DNA from: Massospora cicadina
Taxonomy: Eukaryota > Entomophthoromycota > Entomophthoromycetes > Entomophthorales > Entomophthoraceae
Assembly (NCBI GenBank): GCA_022478985.1
Contig: JAKSZP010017348.1
Coordinates: forward strand, 1-64,000
DNA length: 64,000 nt
Reading direction: 5' to 3'
The number at the start of each line of letters is the position of its first letter. Position 1 is the stretch's first letter. A program made the translations under genes and the position numbers. Below, piece by piece: positions 1 through 10,244 of the stretch. A model generated the notes under the pieces. It saw only the letters and a list, made by a program, of their open reading frames with translations. It searched no databases and was not told the DNA's origin.

Positions 1-180
1 ACTCATTAAACATTATCAATCAGTCAGTGATGAAACCTGACCAATACTAATCAGTACACCTGATAGTTAATTACTGTCAGATTACCTTATTTTGTTGGAC
101 GCTCCACCTGATGAGATATTAGGTATTCATCCGGATTGATCCCTGACAGATACAACCAGACAAATATCCTAAAATCCCCC
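1..180. other. Unassigned left-edge sequence
   Basis: AT-rich sequence with no open frame of note. It may be the decayed ORF1 part of the LINE that follows or the flank of that insertion. No match to any gypsy element elsewhere in the window was seen by eye. Confidence 0.3.
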
Positions 181-3100
181 AAACATAGTTCGTTCAAAAT
201 TTGGGTCAACCAATTTCCAATTCACTTTGCTTTAGGGAATTTTTCCCCTAGCAATACCAGGTAATCTAGCAGACTGGGAATATGGGCAAAAATCCCAACA
301 CTCCTACTCATGGTTATGCTCTCCACAGCAGAGGGGCAGTGGAGAGCAATGCGAGTGAGGGAGTAGGGCTGGGAGGTCCTGCTAACCACTCCTGAGGCGC
401 ATCGGGCATCTCAGTAGAGATAGGAATGCTGAACATAGCGGGACTCAAGGCCTCAATGTCCCAGGCCAAGAAGTTGAGTCTCCTATGAAACCCACCGGTG
501 GATATCCTGGCAGTGCAGGAAACCCACTGTCCACTGGGAGAGGAGGAGGCATAAGAAAAAGTGCTCCTCCCAATAAAATTGTTTTGGTCGCTCCACTGTG
601 GGGTGATAGTATGTGCAAACCAAAAATTTAAATTTATTAACAAAAATTTGTTTCTGAATGACTGTGTACTCCCATAACCTTCTCATGGTACACTGAAGTG
701 CACACAATAGCCAGTGTGTACACCCTGAATGGTGCGCATGACCAAAGAGAATTTCTCACAGCCCTAACACAACTAAAGCTACCAGCAAATACTTTCATAA
801 TAGGAGACATGAACTGCTGGATTAACCCAGTGATGGACCAATGGCCATACACAATGGAGATACCACAAGGGCAAGTGGAACTCTGAATACTAAAGGCCAT
901 CCTGGGACTATATGATCCACTGTTAAAAAGGCAATCCCTGCTACAAAACATGACACGCCCACATGTACACAATTTACACTTGTCTCTATGTCGAGGATAG
1001 ACCTAATACTCTCACCAATAAATTTCCATCACCAAATTCAAAAATTTAATACTGCAAAAATCGAATTCTCTGACCATTGTCTTGTTTTGGTATCTTACAA
1101 ACTGGCGGAACCAAGTACTCAAGCACACAGATGGTGCAGAATATGCCCAGAAAAATTTTAGATAACTCGGGATTTTAATCCTGGATGGAGGAAATATCCT
1201 CAACCTGGGATTTTCAAACACCCTTTTGCTTGGACCCATTAACTACCTGGGAAAACTTCATAAAATCAACAACCCAACAAATTAAACATACATTGTCTAG
1301 AAGACACATGGCAGTTTCAGCCATTATCAAACACACATTGGCTGAAATTTGACCATCTAGAAAACAACTTACCAAGAACAGTTTACAGCCATGGATGGGG
1401 TCGCAAATGGGCGGAGGTTTCTGCTTGGCTAAACACCCTGATCTGCAAACACCAACACCAAGTTGGAGTCCAATATAAAGGCAAAAACATAAAAGATGGA
1501 GAAACTTGCTTGAGCTACTTTTTCCGCTGATTCTATGCCAGGAAAAATATGATAGCTTGTACACAGGTCCATCGACAGGACAAATCCATAGCAGAAACAC
1601 CCAAAGAAGTCGCAACTGAAGTGCAAAGGTTTTATACAAAATTGTATAAATCCAAGCTGGTCAAACCAGAAAAAAATCAAAAAGATTCTTTAGAAGCGCA
1701 CACATTGACACCACAGTTCAAAATTTCAATTTAATTAGCCTGATATTCATGAGGAATTATGGGAAGTAGTACGCGGTGCACCAAGAGGGAAATGCCCTAA
1801 ACCTGATGGAATTCCCTATGAATTTTATATAAAATATTTTACTTACATCTCTAACATTCTTCTAGCTTCAAAACACAAGTGTATTATGGAAACATGCCTC
1901 CTACCTGGAGGCAAAGAAGCCTACACGGTCACTTTATTCAAGAAAGAAGACATATTAGACCTATCCAACTGGCGCCCAATTTCCATAACCAACACTGATA
2001 CAAAAATTTTCACAAAAATTATGGCTAAACAACTAGAAGAAATTACAACTGATGCGATATCCCCATCACAATATGGATTTGTCCCAAGAAGAATCATATG
2101 GGATAACATCCATACAGTTGCATTTGTCTGCCAGTCCAAAACCTCTGGAACACTTGTCTTTTTAGACCAACAAAAGGGCATATGACAGGGTGAACTGGAC
2201 CTATCTTAGGAACTGCCTTCAAAAATTCAGGCTTCCAAATAGATTTTAAACTGGGTAATGTTGTTTACAGAGTCTGCAACCATGGCTGTGCGGGGAGCAG
2301 GCTTCTTAACCAACCCAGCTATCCCACAGAGAGGACTAAAACAAGGAGACCTCTTAAGCCCTCTACTCTACAACCTTAGCCTAGACCCCCTAATACGAAA
2401 TACAAACATAATGCTCAAAGGAATCAACGTCAAGGGCCAACCACCAGTCAGGATGATAACCTTCGCTGATGAATGTGTGGTGGGCATATCCAACAATCAG
2501 GACGCTTGCAGCTTTAAGAAGATAATACAAGACTATTCAGCCATAAGTAACGCATCATTTAACACTGAGAAAACGGAAATTATATTCCTGGGGAAATATC
2601 AAACCCAGTGGATGCCATCTACACAGGGCCAACAAGCTAGTACAACATCAAGACTCCTGACCATACATAGGAGGCGAAAATCAGCAATAACCCCACTGAA
2701 GCTTCCCTTCACCACCAATCCAACAGCTGGACCTGTTAGTCACTTGGGAGTATGATTTGAAGAGGAGGTTACGCTAACTCCATGATGGAAAATCAATTAT
2801 TGGACAGAATAACAAAACGCATTGCCTCCTTACATGGACACCAAACAGGTCTAACAGGAAAGGTCACGGTAGCCAACTCTATGTTCATTCAATCATATGG
2901 TTCATGGCCCATGCAATCGCTTTCTTACCATCTTTCTTTAACACAGTCCACGCCTTATTACAAGGATGGCTATGGTCCAACCACAACCCCCCTGTATGCC
3001 TCAAAACCCTATTTGGACCTAGAAGGAATGGAGGCATGGGGCTTACTAATTACGTAGAGCAAGCAACCCATATACTGGGATCCTGGATATCTCAGGTGAC

Positions 3101-4170
3101 TATCCCAGATCTTCCAGATACACACTGGGCCAGAAGAGCAAGATATAACTTCACACGTACACTACAATTAAGAAACCCAGATCACCCAAACACATTAATC
3201 AAGTATCTGGCATCCCATCCTACAGCTGCAGGACCGCATGGCACTCATGCACATTTTAAAACGTTCACTTCTAGCCATGAGAAGAGCGACATGGCGGATT
3301 CACATAAATGAACAAACCAGTCACCAAGGACACCCAAGGCTAACTCACAAACAGGAGATCAATGATCAAATAGTCACAGACAATAAAATAAACAAAAGCT
3401 AAAATATCATATCCAGGATAGATTACCTGGACCATATGGACATACCCTACATCCTGGAGACCCAAAAAAGAGTATGGAGATATACACATCACCCTCTACT
3501 CCAACCCAGGATAAGAGCACATGTATGGAGGTGCATGAGGAGAGTATACCGAACAGCTGAACAGTCAAACGCCAACCACACCTCATGTGCAATATGTGGT
3601 CAATATGGAAGCCTAGCCCACCATTTAGAACAATGCCAACATCAGTGGCGGTATGGAAAGAGGCCATGCGCCTTTTCCGCCAAGAAAACGGACATCCATT
3701 CATCCTAGAAAGGAACATGTTCGCTATAAACATGGATTCTCCTGTCCACCCATCTCTCAGGGCGCTAATAGTAGCAATAGCACTATGGGCGATACATACA
3801 ATGGTACTGGAATCGTTCACAGGAGCAGTTCCAACAATCCAAGAATCCATTCATCGCTTCCACAGCCATATATTGGAACATTTCCAAGTATAGCTGTTTG
3901 AACATATGACCCCCCATAACAGAAGGACAATAAACACATGGTTCCCCATATGGTTCCTAAAAGTTGATCCTTTCCTTCACACATGCTGCATCCAAGAATA
4001 AGCCAGAATAACTCCCCTTCCCTACCGTCCTAATCTTGGTGATCCTGGAGACAACAAGAGGGGCCTTGAACCCTCTGGGGTGTCTTTTAATTATCAAACT
4101 TTACTGGTTTATCCCCACTATATCGAAAGTGCTTGTCCCCTGGTCGACCAGCCCAAATAAATATTATAAG
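180..4170 (+). mobile_element. LINE A: old degenerate non-LTR retrotransposon copy
   Basis: The segment is collinear with LINE B and LINE C from the end of ORF1 (about 180-400) through endonuclease, reverse transcriptase and C-terminal CCHC motif to the 3' tail. The tail near 4130-4165 (cccctggtcgaccagccc, then aataaata) matches the tail style of the other copies. It is clearly older: AT-rich, with many stops and indels, and most CpG sites seen in B or C read as TpG or CpA here. The 5' boundary is uncertain; the copy is either 5'-truncated near 180 or continues left of the window. Its 3' end directly abuts the broken gypsy element G1a, so it probably inserted into G1a, but the matching left-hand target duplication would lie outside the window. 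Confidence 0.8.
405..3893 (+). pseudogene. LINE A ORF2 remnant (endonuclease, RT, CCHC)
   Basis: ORF2 of the LINE in several broken frames. The endonuclease start resembles the B copy (LNIAGLKAS, then DILAVQETHC about 500-525), followed by GDMNCW (about 805-830) and SDHCLV (about 1070-1090), the catalytic strands of AP-type endonucleases. The RT palm runs about 1880-2750, with a QRGLKQGDLLSPLLYN block. The active-site box at 2462-2473 reads F-A-D-E, where B and C have F-A-D-D, so the second catalytic aspartate is lost. A CX2CX7HX4C motif lies at about 3586-3636, followed by the conserved C-terminal segment ending at 3893. Stops and frameshifts throughout make it non-coding today. Confidence 0.8.
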
Positions 4171-4261
4171 AATACTTCTTTAATTGAATCAAACGCCTGC
4201 TGTCATTTAGGGTTTAATGGAAAGGCACATTCTTACCCATGAGGGGGTGGAGCTGAGCAGC

Positions 4262-5021
4262 CTACTGGGAAAGGGCTGGGGAAAATTTCTTTAGAAAAAT
4301 AATGGTACCCAAGGAACTCCATAATTGTTTCTGGGTTGTTGGAGTCAGCCACTCACGGATAGCATCTAAATTATTGGGTGGAATCGCATAACCATCTTTT
4401 AATACCATGTTCCCAAGAAAGGTAACTTCCACCTTATAAAATTCGCATTTTGAAGGCTTGACAAACAGGCTTGCCTTGTGAAAAGCAGCCACGACCACTT
4501 CTAAGTCTTTAGCAAGTTGTTTGGGAGTTGGTGAATAACCCAAGATGTCATCAATATATGCAACTGCGCATGTAAACTGGAGGTCGCCCAGCACACTATT
4601 GAATATTATTTGAAAGGTGGCTGGTGCAGTCTTCAGACCAAAGGGCCTTACTCTGAACTAAAAAATACATTGTTTGGTACAAATTGCAGTAAGATATTCT
4701 TGACCTTCCATTACCCTTATTTTGTTTATAGGCATTGACAATATCAAGCTTGGAGAACAAGTGAGACTTTGTGATTGCTTGACTGATAGTCTGCTCAAGG
4801 GGTAAAGGGTAGGGATCGCTCACTGTAAATTTATTTAGGTAACCATAATCCACACAGGGACGGAGAGAACCATCAGCCTTCTTGGTGAAAACGATGGGGG
4901 AGGCAATTGGTGAAATCTCTTTCAACAACCATCCTTTCTTGAGCATATCATCTAACCAGGTGTTATGAGCAGCCTTCTCTTCTGCCATGTGTGGGTACAA
5001 TGAATAGTTGATGTTCACCAA
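4262..5021 (-). pseudogene. G1a reverse transcriptase fragment
   Basis: Two frames (5021-4596 and 4594-4262) together cover the N-terminal and palm parts of a gypsy RT. Motifs in order are WLDDMLKKGWL, SPIVFTKKADGSLRPCVDY (fingers), LFSKLDIVNAY (first catalytic aspartate), and YIDDILGYS (catalytic Y-x-D-D, intact here although mutated in G1b). The thumb-side CEFYKVEVTFLGN and a later LKKFSPAL follow. A frameshift near 4595 separates the halves. The enzyme would copy the retrotransposon RNA into cDNA; this copy cannot, being truncated and frameshifted. Confidence 0.85.
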
Positions 5022-5204
5022 CTGTACCGTTGTTCAGAATCCTAAATTGAATTTCGTGTGAGGGGGAAGATGTTCTGCCTTCTCAGAATCATATATACTT
5101 TGATAATGCATTAATACTTCAGGAAAATCAGACAGAAGGCCCAAAGGTGAAACAAGGGAAGTAATGGATCTGTGGCCTTGTGTTTTCTTGAGGGTGTTTG
5201 TTGA

Positions 5205-6025
5205 ATGGTTGACTGGATATAAATTGTTGGTAATTATAAATCAAAAATATCCAAAGTATATCTGAACTTGGGATATGTGGCCTAGCAATTACACTTAATA
5301 ATGTTTGACTATGATGACATGGGCTTGGGGGCTTTGTTGGTTTAGTTGGACCTAAAATAAAAGCTAACTAAATAACCTGGGCACGTGGTTTTTGTTGGTC
5401 TATGTCAAAGTTTTTAATTTTGATCAAGTTTTTGATCAAACTAATTACTAATTAGTGATACAAATCGCTTTGGTATGTGCTGCCAATTGCTTGAGATGAG
5501 TATTGGTTCAGCTATTTGCAGCTGCGTTAGAAACGCTGTTTTTAGTATATTTCTGAGTTTGATACTGACTCTGAGACGTTTGGGATGTCTTGAGTTGAAT
5601 GGATTGTAGGCCCTCAAACAAACTCATTACTTTCTCCGGACAAGTGCCATTGAAATTGAGGCGTTATGGGTAAGATGTGGTGAACATCGAACCCTATAAA
5701 ATCATCCCAAATTTAATACTAATAATATAATCAAATATCGATCATCAAATATTACTACAGTTCTATAGTTTAATTTATAAGCTTTTTGTATTAATACTTT
5801 ACGTTGTATTAAGTCAAGGATATACTTGGGATCAGGAAGATCAGGGCAGCGTGCCATCGTTTAAGTAATGACAGAAGAATACAGCCTCAAGTGTGATTAC
5901 TAAGGAGTTACATCTTAACTATAGTCACCATCTGGTCTGTTGTTTTCATATAATAGACATTTGAAACTCTGCCTTACCGCATAAGAAGTACCAGCCATCC
6001 TTAATAGACCGAAAATTCAAAAGTA
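5205..6025. other. Unidentified insert inside G1a
   Basis: In the complete copy G1b the RT start and the protease region are only about 240 bp apart (about 55560-55800). In G1a the same interval is about 1060 bp. Sequence matching G1b stops near 5205 (after a gagggtgttt block) and resumes near 6025 (before tttgatcattggtgaatg). The roughly 820 bp between is AT-rich with no open frame above 60 codons. No terminal repeats or clear target duplication were found by eye. Confidence 0.5.
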
Positions 6026-6082
6026 TTACCTATGGAAACTATCCCTTTGTTTGATCATTGGTGAATGACAACATATTTGACT

Positions 6083-6616
6083 TCAGATGATATTAACATG
6101 TTGCCAGTGCCACCATCCAACCCCCAAGATAACCGGAAACACCAAGTTCAGCATTGCTGAAAACTGATTGTAAAATCTGAACTGGTGTACTGAGAATGAA
6201 ACTGACCGACGGACTAAATTTGAGGTCTGGGAGGCAGAAGAAGCAACCATCACCAAAGGACCTATATCCAGATCAAGCTCCAATTGTTGGGCTAGTTCCA
6301 CACTCATAAAATTGCCTGCAGCTCTGGTATCCATCAAAGCCTCAAAGGAGATGTGATGGGATCTGACACTAATCTTCATGGGTAGTAGGAAGTAAGCAAG
6401 ATTCTCTTTATTGGTAGCTGTAGTTGAATCCAGCGATACTGAAGAGATGGTAGGAGAGTCAGGGGAAACCACTAGGTTCATAGTGGGAGTAAGACCTTCA
6501 CAAGTCGGATAGTTAGAACATACTGACATGGGCACAATAGCCGCAGTAACTATGGGGTGTGGATCAAACATTTTAATTGGTACCAGGCCAACATAACCTG
6601 AGTAAAATTTTTTCAC
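6083..6616 (-). pseudogene. G1a gag/aspartic protease region
   Basis: A 177-codon open frame homologous to the 189-codon frame at 55802-56371 in G1b. The retropepsin-like signature ALMDTRAAGNFMS stands where G1b has ALVDTGAAGDFMS, so the catalytic D-T-G has become D-T-R in this copy. An upstream LPMKISVRSHHISFEAL block and downstream LVFPVILGVGWW block are shared by both copies. The role would be cleavage of the Gag-Pol polyprotein. The mutated flap-base glycine and the truncation of the element mark it as dead. Confidence 0.75.
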
Positions 6617-6704
6617 AAACTGTGTCAGTTGAAAGGAGGGACCATTGCTGCGCCAATATCTATGAGTTAGGCAGAAATGGTTAGGAATAATGGGTGGTCG
6701 ATTA

Positions 6705-7857
6705 TGTCAGGCAAACAGCAAGTTAGAATTAGACTGGCCTGCCAGCCTAGGTGCCAGAGCACCTGAACGGCAAACCAGAATGCCAAAGGCACTGCTACTG
6801 GTATGACAGACATGAAACTAGAAAGGGTTTTGCCAATAATTGTCAAAGAGCCATAATCTCATACAGACACATAATGAAATACCAGATGAATATGGTCATA
6901 AACCCTGAGGGGTGTTGGAGTGCTGATGGAAAGGGCGTTTTATTTTTCAACATAAAAAACTAAGTTGGAAAAAGATTTTTTATGGAAAATAAAGGAAGAA
7001 AATTAAATAACAATTTTCTCAGTGCAATGCAACTGATTAAATAGTGTTTGATTTTAAGGAATACAATCAGGGATCAGGTCCCTCAAATTCACCTAACCTG
7101 GCGAATTTTTTGGGGAAGTGGACAGATAAGCTCAATTAGAACTGATATTGAAGGATTCATCAGTAGGCTGAGTCACTTTCAGTTTGACCTCAAACATCCA
7201 AACTGAGGCTGAACTGCATTTCTAGTGGTTGGCATGATGGCATCTGGTCTGACGAGCAACAGGACTTCTCCAGGGCCACCCCACGTAGGGGCAGTCCCAA
7301 TTGGTTGGAAACGGGTTCAGGATGCCTAACCTGCCCATGCCTGGTTGCTGGGCTGTTCATTTGGTCAAAAGAGTTGCATCAGCTGCAGCTCTTGATTTTC
7401 CAGATGGAAGCTTTGAACTATTGTTGATGGTGTCTGATAATGCTTTCTGCATGTTGGGGATTGTCCCCTTGATTTTGAGAGGGGATTAATTTTGACAATA
7501 GCTCTGCTGGATGAATCAAAACCATCAGCAATTCCGCCCAATAACTCAATCTTAGTCCCTCTTTGATTATGAGGTTTCTGATTGTCAGGCTTGATTTCCG
7601 TCAGTTTTGGACCAATAGACTACAATTTGGCAATCTTGGCACAAATTTCCTTAATCCAGCTAATGAGTTCAGCTAAGGTGTATGGAGGTATCAGGGAAGG
7701 GATCCAAAGAGGGAGGGCTGTTACCCAGCGCGCATCTACCATGTGGGTGAGATAACCCTGGGTGACGAGGGGTACAGTTTCCCTCTTCAGCCCCTTTTTA
7801 CTCGGAAATGGGAAGAGTGACCAATCTACACACAGGGTACGTTTCACTGGACTTACA
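6705..7857 (-). repeat. G1-family LTR (5' LTR of G1a)
   Basis: Begins TGTCAGGC and ends GGACTTACA on the plus strand, the same terminal dinucleotides (TG..CA) and end sequences as the LTRs at 39658-41087, 51211-52643 and 57116-58545. It is shorter (1153 bp against about 1430) through internal deletions in its left half. The inner edge is preceded by cgatta, as is the right LTR of G1b (gatta). The LTR-internal minus frame at 7620-7847 (motif VDWSLFPFPSKK) corresponds to the LTR-encoded extension of G1b. Confidence 0.8.
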
Positions 7858-8722
7858 GTTCAAGCCAATTATCTCAATGTCAATTAAATTTGATTATACA
7901 TATAGCAAACTTTGCCAGAAAACTAATCATGAGCAATATCAACCATTCAGCTTAAGAAATCATCCAGTATTTGATCTGATAATAACCTTTAAAATTTTTT
8001 AAGGACAAATAGACATCTAAATGTCACAATTAATTTCCCGCCCTATGGCAAATTTTGTATGATGATCCTCATAATTGGCACAATAGCACTTGCACATGGA
8101 CTGACCAAATGCAAGTACCTAGTGCTATCAAGAGAGGCCTGCCAGCGTCCTTTTAGGGAAATCATATTTTTCCAGCTTTATGATGAAACTCAAATCAGGA
8201 TGATCATAAGACAAATTTGCACATTTGTATTGTGATTTTTGCCCCTGAAATCTTCCAAAATCGAGAGTTTTTTTCCACCAATAATCCTAGCAATAGGTCA
8301 TAATTGTATAAGTTCAAGGCCAAACTGAGGTGAAAAAATTATTTGTGGAAATTGTGTGCTCTATATGTGGCCTGGAGATGCACTAGAGGTATAAATACCA
8401 GCGCCTGGCCTAATGAAGAGTTGTCTAATAATATTTCTTAAAAATAAAGATATATTTTATTAAAACTCTTTATCTGGTCTTATCCGAGGTGGTTTTTATT
8501 TAGAGTGTTGGCTAGCTGTTAGTGCAAAACTCTCCAGCTTATATTGTTGCTAGCCTTTGTAGAAGCTCCCAAATTCATAAGAAAATTACACCCAAAATAG
8601 ATCATAAGAGTTGTATTATTTTAGAAAAACCTTGTGAGCTTTTAGATGTCTAAAACCTGCAAGACACTGGCTAAAATCGAGAATCTTTTGGTTAACTTCT
8701 TCCCAAATATACATGCAGGATA
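7858..8722. other. Unassigned sequence with LTR-like promoter and poly(A) patch
   Basis: No coding frame is convincing. A core-promoter-like stretch (gtataaatacc, about 8389) is followed at about 8443 by aataaagatatattttatt and then a T-rich, GT-containing stretch, the order expected for a U3-R-U5 region. It may be a solo LTR of an unrelated element, perhaps starting tgtcacaat near 8023, but no partner or target duplication was found. Confidence 0.25.
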
Positions 8723-8737
8723 TAATTTATCAAGCAA
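8723..8737 (+). repeat. 15-bp target sequence, copy 1 of 3 (left of LINE B)
   Basis: TAATTTATCAAGCAA stands immediately before the 5' end of LINE B. The identical 15-mer recurs at 13999-14013 and 19269-19283. It is the target-site duplication of the LINE insertion(s). Confidence 0.85.
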
Positions 8738-8831
8738 ACTTTTCTTTCTCGTTGCAAAACACTTTTGTAACCTATTCAATTCAAGACTCAATCTAGTTTG
8801 ATAATCTCATAGAGAAAATTAGTCTGCGCCC

Positions 8832-10242
8832 ATGTCTGGGAGCAGTTGGGAAAGCAAGGCAAGAGGAGCAGGCGGAAGGCCCGCGGCCTCTAACATTTGA
8901 AAACGCCCCGGAGAATCCAGCGGAATAGAAAAAAATCCCAAAAAACTGGCGGTCACAATTTTCCCAGAGATACTCGTGTGGCAAGCATGATGCAACCAGT
9001 ACATCAACACGCCACACTCCCAGTCACTTTTGTCAGTGGAATTTGGAGTCCGTGTGTATCTGGATATCCAAAAAATGGCCTTATGGGAAAAATTTTGTGA
9101 AGATGTGCACACTTTTTTCCCAACCGCGGTGTACATTGCACCTCACTCCATGTCATGCGGTTGGCTGGACCTGGGTTTCAAAAGCAAAATAGCAGCAGAC
9201 AAGGCTGCAGCGGTGCACATAGTGGTTGACCTCCCCGAAGGGCAATGGGTCATTAAAACCAAACGCACCAGATGGACAAAGTCAAACCAAATTTTCCTCA
9301 CGTTTGACTTTTTGCCTACTATGGTAAAACGTGATATTTTGGAGCAACACCTGAAAGATGGTCTCGCCATATATGGCGAAATACAATCTTTTCAAAATGC
9401 AATGTTTCACGCTGAGGCCACACCTGTGCACCAGCAAAGCCATCGCAGTTCTGACCCCAACTGAGGAGATCGTGAAGGACCTAACCCAGATCCCACACTC
9501 CACCTTTATTGACATCACAGGGCATACCACCCACCCATTCCAGGTAACCGTGGACAGCGCGCCCCCCCCATTTGCACCCACTGTGATGCATTCAGCCATA
9601 AGGCGCATGCATGCCCCATCAAGGAGGGCGTCACATTCCAAGGGCACCCCTTGGCGGCCATGGCCAGCGGAGAGGCGCACTATGAACCAACCGCAAGCAC
9701 CAAGGAGGCTTTCCCGTGGGGAGCACAAGGCTGCTACCTATTAATAAAGCCCATCTCCCCGCAGGAGTGGAAGAAGGCCAAGCAGGCCCATAGGGCTGCG
9801 GCCAAGGCCACCACCACCATCCCACACTCACAACGCCAGGAGGACATGGAGTCCTTCACGGTGGAAGCAACTCAGGAATCCATCACCCAATCAGATTGGG
9901 AGGCCCATGCTGAGCGGGCCACTCAATCCAAGGATCCGATGGGAGATTCAATCTCACCCAATCGCTGCACCCAAGCTCCAATTGAAACCAGCTTGGGACC
10001 TATCCCAATTGAAAAAAAAATTTTGCCCGCTCAATGGTGCACCAAACTTATCCGCACCGCAAAAAATTTGTCTGACGTCAGGAAAACAAAAAGTGAAGGC
10101 TAAAGCCAACGCGACCCTTTCCACAAAAATTAACAAAAACCCTGATAGTGTTGCTGCTAACACCCGCGCTGCTGTGAAAGCCTGTGGGGACCTTGAAGAG
10201 GCTGGTGGGCCCAGGGGCCCACCCCTCGCACCTAAGGTGTGA
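8832..10242 (+). pseudogene. LINE B ORF1 (gag-like, CCHC zinc knuckle)
   Basis: Frame opens at ATG 8832 (MSGSSWESK, shared with LINE C at 14111) but is broken by early stops. The best block (9030-9464) contains FCEDVHTFFPTAVYIAPHS and a WVIKTKRTRWTKSNQIFLTF segment, as in LINE C. A CX2CX4HX4C knuckle (CTHCDAFSHKAHAC) lies at about 9573-9614 but out of frame with the upstream part, after a run of eight C. A second shift sits at a run of nine A (10012-10020); LINE C has ten A there and reads through. The last frame (9907-10242) ends PPLAPKV. ORF1 proteins of LINEs bind the element RNA as a ribonucleoprotein. Both shifts fall in homopolymers, so assembly error is a real alternative to decay. Confidence 0.8.
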
Positions 10243-10244
10243 TG
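10240..10244 (+). promoter_or_regulatory. TGATG stop-start overlap between ORF1 and ORF2
   Basis: The ORF1 stop TGA (10240-10242) shares its final A with the ATG (10242-10244) that opens the endonuclease frame. Overlaps of this type allow termination-reinitiation of the downstream ORF in some LINEs. In LINE C the same place reads CGATG, so the stop is lost while the ATG stays. Confidence 0.5.

Larger units (their letters stand above)
4171..7857 (-). mobile_element. G1a: truncated Ty3/gypsy chromovirus (5' part)
   Basis: Minus-strand gypsy element of the same family as the complete copy at 51211-58545. Reading right to left it has the 5' LTR (7857-6705), a gag/protease region (about 6616-6083), an unrelated insert (about 6025-5205) and the reverse transcriptase (5021-4262). 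RNase H, integrase, chromodomain and 3' LTR are missing because the element breaks at about 4171 against the 3' end of LINE A. The missing half may lie beyond the left edge of the window. Confidence 0.82.

Noticed and set aside
314..1680. Several minus-strand frames of 75-141 codons over LINE A
   Set aside because: They are antisense to the recognisable endonuclease and RT motifs on the plus strand and contain no motif of their own.
9282..9728. 148-codon minus-strand frame
   Set aside because: Antisense shadow of LINE B ORF1. A similar minus frame in LINE C follows simply from shared sequence.
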